From contig NC_017506.1 in NCBI RefSeq assembly GCF_000166295.1, positions 682,001 to 746,000 on the forward strand: a DNA stretch of 64,000 nucleotides. Direction: 5' to 3'. A program made the translations under genes and the position numbers. This DNA comes from Marinobacter adhaerens HP15. Lineage in GTDB: Bacteria; Pseudomonadota; Gammaproteobacteria; Pseudomonadales; Oleiphilaceae. Each line of letters starts with the position of its first letter. The first letter of the stretch is position 1. Shown one piece after another: positions 23,445 through 30,644 of this stretch. The notes under the pieces are model-generated. The model was not told the DNA's origin. It saw only the letters and a list, made by a program, of their open reading frames with translations, and made no database searches.

Positions 23445-23680
23445 ATATCGATCCAGAACACTTGTCAGTAGCGCTCAGCGCAGCGCTTCTTTTCTGGCTG
23501 GCAATAGCAATCGACACCATCAAAAAAAGGAGAAGAGAGAATGCTGATTCTGACAAGGCGCACCGGAGAGACGATCGTCATCGAGACCCCGAGCGGGGAA
23601 GTGGTGGAGGTCACCGTTCTGGGGAACAACGGCCCGCAAATTCGCATGGGCGTTACCGCGCCAAAGCACACAAGCATTGA
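23441..23680 (+). CDS. Small membrane-segment protein overlapping csrA
   Basis: The frame starts at ATG 23441 overlapping the previous stop by 4 bases, which suggests translational coupling. Residues about 9-27 are hydrophobic ([19 protein letters not shown]) and are followed by a KKRRR stop-transfer sequence. The remaining 45 residues lie over csrA in another frame and are low-complexity and basic, so their length may not be under selection. The N-terminal part looks real. Confidence 0.5.
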   Translation: MNIDPEHLSVALSAALLFWLAIAIDTIKKRRRENADSDKAHRRDDRHRDPERGSGGGHRSGEQRPANSHGRYRAKAHKH

Positions 23681-23729
23681 CCGCGAAGAGATCTACAAGC
23701 GCAAGAAGGCGGAGGCCAATCATGGCTGA
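23541..23729 (+). CDS. csrA: Phage CsrA/RsmA-type RNA-binding regulator
   Basis: A 62-residue protein with the full CsrA signature: [10 protein letters not shown] at the N-terminus, a short strand, [19 protein letters not shown] and DREEIYKR. The key RNA-binding residues Leu4 and the Arg of DREEI (Arg44 equivalent) are kept. The loop after GET is a few residues longer than in the E. coli protein. CsrA dimers bind GGA motifs in mRNA leaders and block or stabilise translation. This copy lies in the early PL operon (AGGAGA site 5 bases upstream), so it would act on host or phage mRNAs soon after infection or induction. Confidence 0.93.
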   Translation: MLILTRRTGETIVIETPSGEVVEVTVLGNNGPQIRMGVTAPKHTSIDREEIYKRKKAEANHG

Positions 23730-24051
23730 GTGCTATGCCCACGAGGTTTTCGGGAATCTGTCCTGCTTTGCAGGAACCCCGGACCAGGTGAAAGCGGCAC
23801 TGGCCAACCAGGCAGGTGAGGACATGGTCGACTGGGGCAGGGTGGTACCGCTCCAGGTGGAGACTGCCAAGTCCCGACACGCTGAAGAGCTTTACCAGGT
23901 GCTCAGGGATCTCACCTCCATGGCCCGACTGGGTGTGCCTATCTCTTGCATCAACACATACCTGGCGGCGATCCGGAACGCGGAGCAGCTGCTGGAGAAA
24001 GTCGACAACGAATCCACGGAGGATTCCATCCATGAAAAACAAGCTGATTGA
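23722..24051 (+). CDS. Small phage protein of unknown function
   Basis: A 109-residue protein started at ATG 23722, overlapping the csrA stop by 8 bases. It is alpha/beta, with [20 protein letters not shown] near the N-terminus and [23 protein letters not shown] near the C-terminus. No domain is recognised. Its close coupling to csrA is worth noting as a possible partner. Confidence 0.7.
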   Translation: MAECYAHEVFGNLSCFAGTPDQVKAALANQAGEDMVDWGRVVPLQVETAKSRHAEELYQVLRDLTSMARLGVPISCINTYLAAIRNAEQLLEKVDNESTEDSIHEKQAD

Positions 24052-24253
24052 TCTTAACAACCATCTTTTTGCCCAGCTGGAACGGCTGAATGACGAAACC
24101 CTGAAAGGTGAAGACCTGGAACAGGAGATCGAAAGGAGCAAGGCAATCACCGGCGTCAGTAAAGAGGTTGTTGCGAATGGTCGCCTCGTCCTCGATGCCG
24201 AAAAGCATAAGCGCGAACACGGCCTGACCAACGGCCCCAAGTTCCTGGAGTAA
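24032..24253 (+). CDS. Small helical phage protein
   Basis: A 73-residue protein started at ATG 24032 behind GGAGG, overlapping the previous gene by 20 bases. Its sequence is mostly helical (NNHLFAQLERLNDETLKGEDL, ERSKAITGVSKEVVANGRL). This pattern is common in phage proteins encoded just before HNH endonuclease genes. Function is unknown. Confidence 0.75.
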   Translation: MKNKLIDLNNHLFAQLERLNDETLKGEDLEQEIERSKAITGVSKEVVANGRLVLDAEKHKREHGLTNGPKFLE

Positions 24254-24256
24254 GTC

Positions 24257-24877
24257 ATGGCCACCTGGAATGCGCAACGGGATGACTGGCTGCGATCGCT
24301 GTATCCGGACACTCCGAACCGAACGATCGCGAAGATGCTCAATTGCAGTTACCTGGCAGTGAAAAACAGGGCGACGGTTCTTGGACTCAAAAAGGATCCG
24401 GCATACATGGCCAGTAAGCCGGGGTGCTTCAAGCCAGGGCAAGAAAGCTGGAACAAGGGACTCAGCTATCAACCAGGTGGCCGCTGCCAAGAGAACCAGT
24501 TCAAGCCCGGGCAAAAACCGCAAACGACAGTGCCGGTTGGCACCGAGTCGGTCGACAAGGATGGCTACCTGAAGCGGAAGGTTCGTGATGATGCGCCTTC
24601 AGGGATGAGCCGGAAGAACTGGAAGTTTGTGCACGTCCTGAAGTGGGAGGAGTACCACGGCCGTCCGGTACCGCCAAAGCACGTTGTGCGATTGAAGGAC
24701 GGAGATAAGCGGAACTTTTCCCGGGAGAACCTGGTGCTGGTGAGCATGGCTGAGAACGCAATCCTGAATAAGTTCTTCGCCATGGAGAACCCGCCAGAGG
24801 GGAGCTTCGATGTGCTCCACAACCTGGCCAAGATCAAGTTGGCAGCGAACAAACGGAAACGGGAGCTGACATGTTGA
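24257..24877 (+). CDS. HNH homing-type endonuclease
   Basis: A 206-residue protein. Residues about 1-45 form an N-terminal HTH (RSLYPDTPNRTIAKMLNCSY) for DNA binding. A Gly/Lys-rich linker with SWNKGLSYQPGG repeats is followed by the HNH core FVHVLKWEEYHGRPVPPKHV, LKDGDKRNFSRENLVLVS (about 127-168). The first His, the Asp-x-Asn type pair and the last Asn fit HNH_3-type nucleases. It lies directly in the operon with no sign of an intron, so it is a free-standing homing endonuclease. Confidence 0.85.
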   Translation: MATWNAQRDDWLRSLYPDTPNRTIAKMLNCSYLAVKNRATVLGLKKDPAYMASKPGCFKPGQESWNKGLSYQPGGRCQENQFKPGQKPQTTVPVGTESVDKDGYLKRKVRDDAPSGMSRKNWKFVHVLKWEEYHGRPVPPKHVVRLKDGDKRNFSRENLVLVSMAENAILNKFFAMENPPEGSFDVLHNLAKIKLAANKRKRELTC

Positions 24878-25218
24878 TTGCAAGCTATGAGCAGTGGGAA
24901 GCCGAGCAGAGGCAGATCATAGAGCAAGAAAACCCGTTTCTTGAGTGCCGGCGTTGTGACGGCGAGGGAGAGATCATCGAGGACTGCCCCTGTTGCGGTC
25001 ATGAAAAGGAAGAGGAGTGTCCGACTTGCGAGGGCGCCGGGCAGATCAGGTATGAGGACGCGCCGATAGGTTTGCAGCGCAAACAGATTGAGCCGTGGAT
25101 GTACTTCGACCAGGTCATTGCCGACCTGAAGAAGTGGTGCGCTTACACCCGTGAAGACTTTTTGAAGCTGGCCGGTGGATTCGTTAATGAATTCCGCAAA
25201 CAGCATGGGAGGGTCTGA
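24871..25218 (+). CDS. Zinc-finger (DnaJ-type) small protein
   Basis: A 115-residue protein. ECRRCDGEGEI, CPCCGHEKEE and CPTCEGAGQI (residues about 26-57) give CxxCxGxG-type pairs that would bind zinc, like the cysteine-rich domain of DnaJ. The C-terminus is helical (YFDQVIADLKKWCAYTRE). It overlaps the HNH gene by 7 bases. A second, shorter protein of the same kind is encoded at 15421-15732. Role unknown. Confidence 0.75.
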   Translation: MLIASYEQWEAEQRQIIEQENPFLECRRCDGEGEIIEDCPCCGHEKEEECPTCEGAGQIRYEDAPIGLQRKQIEPWMYFDQVIADLKKWCAYTREDFLKLAGGFVNEFRKQHGRV

Positions 25219-25478
25219 TGGACGGAAATACAGCCAGAACCATCCTCAGCCTGAACGATCAGCGGGACAAGGCCGAAGCCAGCAAACGCCAAGCGCTCCT
25301 GGAGCTGGCCGAAATGAAGCACGAGCTTCAGGTGCTCAGGCACATGAAGCGAGAGATCCTCGTCTGCCTACTCGATCGACGGTTGCCGCATTACCAGCGG
25401 GACGGATCATCACCCAGCTGCCACCACACAGTCAGCCGAATAGCGAGGATTGTACGCAGTGCACACGCAGGTAACTGA
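25218..25478 (+). CDS. Small phage protein, coiled coil
   Basis: An 86-residue protein whose start overlaps the previous stop by one base. Residues about 10-50 are strongly helical and charged (LNDQRDKAEASKRQALLELAEM). The C-terminal third is basic. No family recognised. Confidence 0.6.
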   Translation: MDGNTARTILSLNDQRDKAEASKRQALLELAEMKHELQVLRHMKREILVCLLDRRLPHYQRDGSSPSCHHTVSRIARIVRSAHAGN

Positions 25479-25650
25479 CCTGAGTCACGAGGATCGCGCT
25501 GAGGCGATTATCGAGCTCATTGAGAGCACCGGCATGGCCTACGCCCATTCCAGCGGCTGTGTGGTGCTGAAGGACGGAACATGGCTCCAACCCGAGCAGT
25601 GGCAAGTGTGGGTGGAGCATCTGAAAAGTGAGGAGAGGGAAGCATGCTGA
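25450..25650 (+). CDS. Small acidic phage protein
   Basis: A 66-residue frame from TTG 25450 or GTG 25459, overlapping the previous gene by about 20-29 bases. It contains EDRAEAIIELIESTGMAYAH and a C-terminal WLQPEQWQVWVEHLKSEE, which reads as a folded protein. No family recognised. The start codon is uncertain. Confidence 0.55.
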   Translation: MYAVHTQVTDLSHEDRAEAIIELIESTGMAYAHSSGCVVLKDGTWLQPEQWQVWVEHLKSEEREAC

Positions 25651-25871
25651 CACAAGAGCAACGAGATGAGGCGGTCAGGCTCCTGGGGACGTCCGCGGAC
25701 GACTGCGAGCAGAACATCATGCGCAGTGTCGAGATCAACCCCTATTCGGGACTCATGACCGTGGCCAGCACTCTGGTACATGCCAACCAGACAAATCGAA
25801 TGAAAAAGTCTCATCGCCAAGCGTTGATGAAAGCCGGCCGGAAAGCTCTGAAAGAGCTGGGAGACCTCTGA
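25644..25871 (+). CDS. Small phage protein
   Basis: A 75-residue helical protein (LTQEQRDEAVRLLGTSADD, HRQALMKAGRKALKEL). It overlaps the gene before it by 7 bases and the gene after it by one base, so all three are translationally coupled. Function unknown. Confidence 0.65.
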   Translation: MLTQEQRDEAVRLLGTSADDCEQNIMRSVEINPYSGLMTVASTLVHANQTNRMKKSHRQALMKAGRKALKELGDL

Positions 25872-26542
25872 TGGATCGGCCGATTATTTTCAAAGACGAC
25901 ATGATTCGCGCCATTCTCGAAGGCCGGAAGACGCAGACGCGGCGGGCAATGAAGCCTCAACCAGAAGGCGGATTGGATTTCACGCCATTCGCACCGTTCG
26001 GCGCTGTGAATGGCAAAGGGAATCCGCTGATCTGTAGGCATGGTCAGCCCGGTGACCGGCTGTGGGTTCGCGAAACCTGGTGTGAGGTTGATGATACCGG
26101 CCTCGCTGGTGAGCGTTGGGTCGATTATCGGGCAACACCGAAGTATTCGGCATCGCACCCCGCTGGCTGGGAGAACGCTCCGGACGATCCGGAAGCTTTG
26201 AAATGGCGCCCTTCAATCCACATGCCCCGGTGGGCCAGCCGTATCACGCTGGAAATCACAGCTGTTCGGGTGGAGCGGTTGCAGGATATCAGCGAGAAAG
26301 ACGCAATTGCTGAAGGCGCCCGCCACTTTCCAGATCTCCCAGGCACCAGCCCATATGGACAAGATGATCGATGGTCCATGGAAACACCGGACAGCTGTGA
26401 CAAGTGCCTCGGCAATGCTCGCATGGCTTTCGCCAATTACTTCTGCAAGATCACCGGGAATGCACCAAAGGGCTTGCACGATCCAAGGCCATGGGATGCC
26501 AACCCCTGGGTATGGGTGATCGAGTTCCGGAGGGTTGATTGA
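25871..26542 (+). CDS. ASCH-domain-like phage protein
   Basis: A 223-residue protein of a family found in many temperate phages. The N-terminus IFKDDMIRAILEGRKTQTRR (about 5-24) and the WVRETWCEV strand (about 64-72) with later ITLEITAVRVERLQDISE (about 117-134) match the ASCH fold, which binds RNA or modified nucleosides. CDKC (about 176-179) hints at a metal site. A role in RNA or nucleoside handling is inference. Confidence 0.75.
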   Translation: MDRPIIFKDDMIRAILEGRKTQTRRAMKPQPEGGLDFTPFAPFGAVNGKGNPLICRHGQPGDRLWVRETWCEVDDTGLAGERWVDYRATPKYSASHPAGWENAPDDPEALKWRPSIHMPRWASRITLEITAVRVERLQDISEKDAIAEGARHFPDLPGTSPYGQDDRWSMETPDSCDKCLGNARMAFANYFCKITGNAPKGLHDPRPWDANPWVWVIEFRRVD

Positions 26543-26838
26543 TGGCCATGACATCAGCTGAAAGAAAGCGCCGCCAGCGTGAGCGGGAAAAGCACCTGGA
26601 CATTAAGCCTTTCACTATGCAACTGGCTGCCAACGAGAGAACAGCGATCGAGGAGGCGGCAAACCTCCGAGAGTTCGAAGATCAGACCGAGTACATCCTC
26701 GCGCTGGTTTACAAAGATCGTGACATGTCACGAAAGGAAAATGTGTGCAGCTATCCCGAATGCCGGTGCCCTTTCGATATGGGGCCGGATGGTAAATGCC
26801 TGGTTGGGAAGCCGCGGGAGAAGGAGGTTCAAGAGTGA
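26542..26838 (+). CDS. Small basic phage protein
   Basis: A 98-residue protein started at ATG 26542 on the overlapping stop of the previous gene. The first 14 residues are basic (SAERKRRQREREK). Residues about 25-52 are helical, followed by YPECRCPFDMG and GKCLVG, a possible zinc site with four Cys counting VCSYPEC. It may bind nucleic acid; function unknown. Confidence 0.68.
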   Translation: MAMTSAERKRRQREREKHLDIKPFTMQLAANERTAIEEAANLREFEDQTEYILALVYKDRDMSRKENVCSYPECRCPFDMGPDGKCLVGKPREKEVQE

Positions 26839-28031
26839 GCGAAAATATCCCTTTCGAGTTAACCGATGGAGCTTGTTGCCCGGAATGCGGGACCAAGATG
26901 ATTCCAATCACTCATTCGGAGACAGAAATCGATCCATGGTGGTGCACAGAGTGCGGCTTCAATGAGCCAGTGGATTCTGAAGGTGGTACCGACATTGATG
27001 GCGGCACCATTGAACATAGAGAAGATCAGCTGGACTGCGCTCTGAGCGGACAAAGCAAGCAAGATCGCCTGATTGACTCGGTTCACGCAGAACTGTGTGG
27101 CGTGGCATACAACATGATGCTGTCGCACACCATTTCAGGCAACTGGCCAGATAGTGAGGCAGCCACCAAGGTCAAGCATGACCAGCTGTTGGCGCTGGCT
27201 TACGAGTTGCGGAAACTGAAAATTGGGCCAGAACAAGCCGATCAGGTGCCGGAGGGCTACGCGCTTGTCCCTGATTCCATGTGTCTCAGTTACGAGGATA
27301 TTGAAAGCATCATCACCATGACCGGCTGGGATGAAGGCCGGGATGATTTTGGCGAGGGCGTGCTTTGGGTGGGCACTCTCAAAGATGATGACGGCAAAGA
27401 GACTTATGGGCTTCATATCAGTTGCATCGAGGTGATGGAAGAAGGCGCTCTGCCGGTTCAGGAATTTCAGAAGCCGCCACTCACCACCCCCACACCTGCC
27501 ACCACATCCGAACAGGGTAGCGATAGTGTGCGCGGCGATCTGCGTTGTCAGCAATGCGGAAATATGGAGCCCTTCCACGCCACTGGATGCGCTCAACCTT
27601 ATGGCGAGTTTGCTGCCACCACACCCGAAACGGAGTCGTTCCAGAGCCGTGTCCAGCCGTGGCTACTGGAGTGCTTTGGCGCAATGATCGCGGGAGATAA
27701 AGAGGAACGTAACCACCGATTCCTTGAGGAAGCATTGGAGTTGGTGCAATCGCTGAGGTGCACCGCTGATGAAGCGCACAAGCTGGTTGATTACGTGTTC
27801 AGCCGTCCGGTTGGCGATCCGCCCCAGGAAGTTGGCGGCGTCCAAGTGACTCTCGCTGCCCTGTGTCTTGCCAACGCGATGGATATGCACCAATGCGGGG
27901 AAACAGAGTTGGCAAGGATCACTCAGCCGGAAATGGTCGAGAAGATTCGCGAGAAGCAGAAGCGCAAGCCGTCAATGTCTCCGCTGCCCGGAGTGTATCC
28001 AGACCGCCCAGCCCCACCACAGGAGCAGTGA
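26835..28031 (+). CDS. MazG-like nucleotide pyrophosphohydrolase with zinc-ribbon N-terminus
   Basis: A 398-residue protein started at GTG 26835 behind AAGGAGG, overlapping the previous stop. Residues about 10-45 are a zinc ribbon (CCPECGTKM and WWCTECGFN). Residues about 60-230 are an acidic middle region. A second Cys pair (RCQQCGNME, about 237-245) follows. Residues about 275-375 are MazG-like helices (ERNHRFLEEALELVQSL, EAHKLVDYVFSRPVGDP), with the Glu-x-x-Glu type pattern that binds magnesium. MazG enzymes hydrolyse NTPs; phages use them to alter the nucleotide pool or (p)ppGpp response. Confidence 0.78.
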   Translation: MSENIPFELTDGACCPECGTKMIPITHSETEIDPWWCTECGFNEPVDSEGGTDIDGGTIEHREDQLDCALSGQSKQDRLIDSVHAELCGVAYNMMLSHTISGNWPDSEAATKVKHDQLLALAYELRKLKIGPEQADQVPEGYALVPDSMCLSYEDIESIITMTGWDEGRDDFGEGVLWVGTLKDDDGKETYGLHISCIEVMEEGALPVQEFQKPPLTTPTPATTSEQGSDSVRGDLRCQQCGNMEPFHATGCAQPYGEFAATTPETESFQSRVQPWLLECFGAMIAGDKEERNHRFLEEALELVQSLRCTADEAHKLVDYVFSRPVGDPPQEVGGVQVTLAALCLANAMDMHQCGETELARITQPEMVEKIREKQKRKPSMSPLPGVYPDRPAPPQEQ

Positions 28032-28033
28032 GA

Positions 28034-28192
28034 ATGGATAAGTGGCGCAAGGCGATCAGCTTCACAGTCTGCTTCATGGCACTGACCTACATAGGCGGGT
28101 TCATGTTGCTTCTAGGGGCTCATCATTCCGCAAAAATGGTCGGGGTGAGTGTGGTTATCGCGGTAGACGAAGGTGCGGGAGGTGAGCAGTGA
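28034..28192 (+). CDS. Very small membrane protein
   Basis: A 52-residue protein from ATG 28034, 2 bases after the previous stop. Residues about 7-30 form one membrane helix (AISFTVCFMALTYIGGFMLL). It could be an inhibitor or regulator of a membrane partner. No family recognised. Confidence 0.62.
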   Translation: MDKWRKAISFTVCFMALTYIGGFMLLLGAHHSAKMVGVSVVIAVDEGAGGEQ

Positions 28193-28449
28193 GTCATGAA
28201 CCGAACGATGCAAGCAATTACCGCCCTCGCTTTGCCAACCCAGCGGGCCGGATCAGTGAGCTGGAAAACATGCTGGAGTTTGCCAAGCAGGAAATCGAAA
28301 ACTTCCGGGACAAGTGGGTTGCAGAAAAGCGAAAGGCAGAGCGTCGTCAGGCGCTACTCGGTGAGGTCTTTTCAGCTTTCCCGCCAATTCAGGCCAGAGA
28401 AGAATGTGAGCTGTTGGCGCGAATAAGCCGGGAGGTCGCTGATGAATAA
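28189..28449 (+). CDS. Small coiled-coil phage protein
   Basis: An 86-residue frame from GTG 28189, overlapping the previous stop. A helix runs from about residue 20 to 60 (ISELENMLEFAKQEIENFRD, EKRKAERRQALLGEV). Function unknown. Confidence 0.62.
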   Translation: MSHEPNDASNYRPRFANPAGRISELENMLEFAKQEIENFRDKWVAEKRKAERRQALLGEVFSAFPPIQAREECELLARISREVADE

Positions 28450-28723
28450 TCCTGACTACGGAGTACGCCTGCCAGTTTACCCGGATACTGATCTTGGTGG
28501 CGGCTACAGGCCGAACATCAACTGCATCCATTTCTATCGCGGCAGATGCGCTCATCCATCGGCCCGTCGAGCAATTCTGCCTAACAAGCGGTGCGTCCTG
28601 CTCGGAATTGATGAAAGGTGCGCTGGGTGCCGATACCAGGTTGAGAATGCACGTCCCAATCCGCCAGCAAATCCGCCGCCAATGCCTCCAGTAAAGCCAG
28701 CGAAAGCTCCAGGAGATGAGTAA
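28442..28723 (+). CDS. Small Cys-rich phage protein
   Basis: A 93-residue protein from ATG 28442, overlapping by 8 bases. The middle has CIHFYRGRCAHP and RCVLLGIDERCAGCRYQ (about 28-66), five Cys and a His that could bind zinc. The tail is Pro-rich (PNPPANPPPMPPVKP). Function unknown. Confidence 0.62.
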   Translation: MNNPDYGVRLPVYPDTDLGGGYRPNINCIHFYRGRCAHPSARRAILPNKRCVLLGIDERCAGCRYQVENARPNPPANPPPMPPVKPAKAPGDE

Positions 28724-29118
28724 TGGGTCAGCTTGAAATGTTCGCCTCTGAGCGGCCAGAACCCGCCTTCGAGCATGGTGGTTACATGCCGCCAGCAACC
28801 ATGCTCTATCGAGGTCAGGATTTTCCGGCCAGGTACAAAGATCTTCATGGTCTGATCACTCTGGAAGTGCCCACACTTTTCTGGCTGATGGATCGAGTGA
28901 TGGAGGTTTTGAAAGGCGAATCGGTTCACTGGTACGACATGAGTAAGGCAGTCGGCTTTCCAATTGAGACCTACACGCTGTCCTGGCATCTGAGCCTTAT
29001 GGTCAGCCGAGGCCTGATAGATGCAGAGGAAGTCTACCTGGGCGGCAAGAGGCCGGGAGATAAGGACTATGCAGGCTTTCAGTATCGCTATTCACTTCCC
29101 GAGGAGGTGTCTTCATGA
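28723..29118 (+). CDS. Phage protein with winged-helix-like segment
   Basis: A 131-residue protein, one-base overlap with the gene before. Residues about 47-100 contain VPTLFWLMDRVMEVLKGESV and YDMSKAVGFPIETYTLSWHL, an arrangement like a small winged helix, then ISRGLIDAEEVYLGG-like wing residues. It precedes the excisionase-like gene. Function unknown. Confidence 0.62.
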   Translation: MGQLEMFASERPEPAFEHGGYMPPATMLYRGQDFPARYKDLHGLITLEVPTLFWLMDRVMEVLKGESVHWYDMSKAVGFPIETYTLSWHLSLMVSRGLIDAEEVYLGGKRPGDKDYAGFQYRYSLPEEVSS

Positions 29119-29447
29119 CGGAAGTAATGATTCAGCCGCGGATCATTCGGGCAGGCCAGGCCCCGGACTATTGCGGTATGGGGCGGGAAGTTTTTAACAA
29201 AGAAATTCGGCCGTATCTCACTGAAATTCCGATTGGAGAGATCGGAAAGGGATTCGATCGCCTTGATTTGGACAGTGCCCTGGACGAGTATATTTCTCGG
29301 CGAGGGCGTGCTCCGGCCCAAAAATGGAGTGAAGTAGCATGTCGAAAAGTGGGAACGGTCTCCGCCTCCGCGGCGGGACATGGCACATCGAGAAGCGAAT
29401 TAACGGACGGAGGATTCGCGAAAGCACTGGAACGAGCGATCGGGTAG
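29115..29447 (+). CDS. Excisionase-like protein
   Basis: A 110-residue protein. The first 65 residues (ITRAGQAPDYCGMGREVFNK-type start, here IIRAGQAPDYCGMGREVFNK, then RLDLDSALDEYISRRG) fit AlpA/excisionase-type proteins, which bend att DNA and bias integrase to excision. The C-terminal part (GTSRSELTDGGFAKALERA) is conserved in such proteins. It overlaps the integrase start by 109 bases in another frame. Confidence 0.75.
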   Translation: MTEVMIQPRIIRAGQAPDYCGMGREVFNKEIRPYLTEIPIGEIGKGFDRLDLDSALDEYISRRGRAPAQKWSEVACRKVGTVSASAAGHGTSRSELTDGGFAKALERAIG

Positions 29448-30454
29448 AGGCAGAGCAGTACCTCGTCCGAAGGCTCGAGGAAATCCGCCAGGCTTCGGTC
29501 TATGGTGTTCGGCCAGGCCGAATCTGGCGGGAGGCGGCTCTCAGGTATGCCCGGGAGTTCGCACACAAGCGAAGTATAAAGCGGGATGTGCAGGATCTGA
29601 AGTCGCTGGACCCTCACATTGGGAAGCTACCCCTGAACCAGGTGCATTCCGGAACACTGCAAAAGTTCATCGATGCCCGACGGAAAGAGGGTGCGAAGTC
29701 TGGCACCGTCAACCGATCGCTGGCCGTGGCCCGGAGAATTCTCAGGCTATGCGCCGAACTTTGGCGGGACGAATACGGGATGACCTGGTTGGAAACCGCG
29801 CCGATGATTCCGGACGTGGATTGGAAAGATTCAAGGGATCCGGCGCCGGTGACCTGGGCAGAGCAGGGCAGGTTGTTCCAGGAACTGCCAGAGCACCTGA
29901 AGGATATGGCCGAGTTCGCGGTGCATACCGGGTGCCGGGAAAGCGAGATCTGCGCTCTGAAGTGGGAGTGGGAGGTTTCGCTACCTGACAAGGGGTTCGG
30001 GTTCATCTTGCCCGCCAGCGTCACGAAGAACGGCTGCGATCGCCTGGTGGTTCTGAATGCAACGGCGAGAGCCGTGGTGAACCGCCAGCGAGGTAAGCAC
30101 GAGCACCAGGTGTTCACCTTCAGCAGCCGGCCGGTGGCCTCTATCTTCAATAATGCCTGGCGCAAAGGGCGGAAGAAGGCAGGGCTTACCCATGTCCGTG
30201 GGCACGATCTCCGGCATACCTTTGGCAGGAGGCTGAGGGCTGCTGGGGTCAACGAAGAAACCCGGGCGGAGCTCCTGGGGCATAAACGCGGATCGGTCAC
30301 CACACACTACTCGGCGGCAGAAGTTGCTGAACTGGTCAAAGCGGTGGAGCTGATCGCGGAGAAGAGAGGACCGGATTCCGATGGCGTGGCCGTGGTGAAA
30401 TTCCGGTTTGGGCACAAAATGCCCACAGTAGAAAAAAGAAAGGCCGCTGAGTAA
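29339..30454 (+). CDS. Tyrosine integrase
   Basis: A 371-residue site-specific recombinase. The N-terminal arm-binding region (GGTWHIEKRINGRRIRES) and core-binding helices (about 60-160) precede the catalytic domain: Arg200 (HTGCRESEI), Lys230, His289-x-x-Arg292 (HDLRHTF), His315 (LLGHKRG) and Tyr324 (TTHYS). It should join phage and host DNA at the tRNA-Met gene whose 3' end lies 22 bases past the stop. A stem-loop covers its stop codon. Confidence 0.95.
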   Translation: MSKSGNGLRLRGGTWHIEKRINGRRIRESTGTSDRVEAEQYLVRRLEEIRQASVYGVRPGRIWREAALRYAREFAHKRSIKRDVQDLKSLDPHIGKLPLNQVHSGTLQKFIDARRKEGAKSGTVNRSLAVARRILRLCAELWRDEYGMTWLETAPMIPDVDWKDSRDPAPVTWAEQGRLFQELPEHLKDMAEFAVHTGCRESEICALKWEWEVSLPDKGFGFILPASVTKNGCDRLVVLNATARAVVNRQRGKHEHQVFTFSSRPVASIFNNAWRKGRKKAGLTHVRGHDLRHTFGRRLRAAGVNEETRAELLGHKRGSVTTHYSAAEVAELVKAVELIAEKRGPDSDGVAVVKFRFGHKMPTVEKRKAAE

Positions 30455-30460
30455 GCGGCC
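30442..30460 (+). terminator. Stem-loop over the integrase stop codon
   Basis: GGCCGCT-GAGTA-AGCGGCC, seven perfect pairs with a five-base loop, includes the integrase stop. No T-run follows, so it may block read-through weakly or be part of the att arm rather than act as a true terminator. Confidence 0.5.
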
Positions 30461-30475
30461 AAACCTTGGAAATAC

Positions 30476-30552
30476 TGGTAGCAAGGGGCGGAGTCGAACC
30501 GCCGACCCCAGCATTATGAGTGCTGTGCTCTAACCAACTGAGCTACCTTGCC
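30476..30552 (-). tRNA. Host elongator tRNA-Met (CAT); phage attachment site
   Basis: A full cloverleaf of 77 bases including CCA: acceptor GGCAAGG/CCTTGCT, D arm with GTTGGTTAGAGC, anticodon loop CTCATAA, T loop TTCGACT. It resembles the E. coli elongator tRNA-Met along most of its length. The 3' end faces the integrase gene, the classic arrangement when a prophage inserts into a tRNA 3' half. The second att copy lies outside the window. Confidence 0.95.
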
Positions 30553-30644
30553 ATTTCGCTTTGGGCATCGCCCCAAACGAGGCGCGTATTTTCAGTATTT
30601 GGGCCCTTTCTGTCAAGGCTTAGGCCCCAGTTTTTCCTGAAAAA

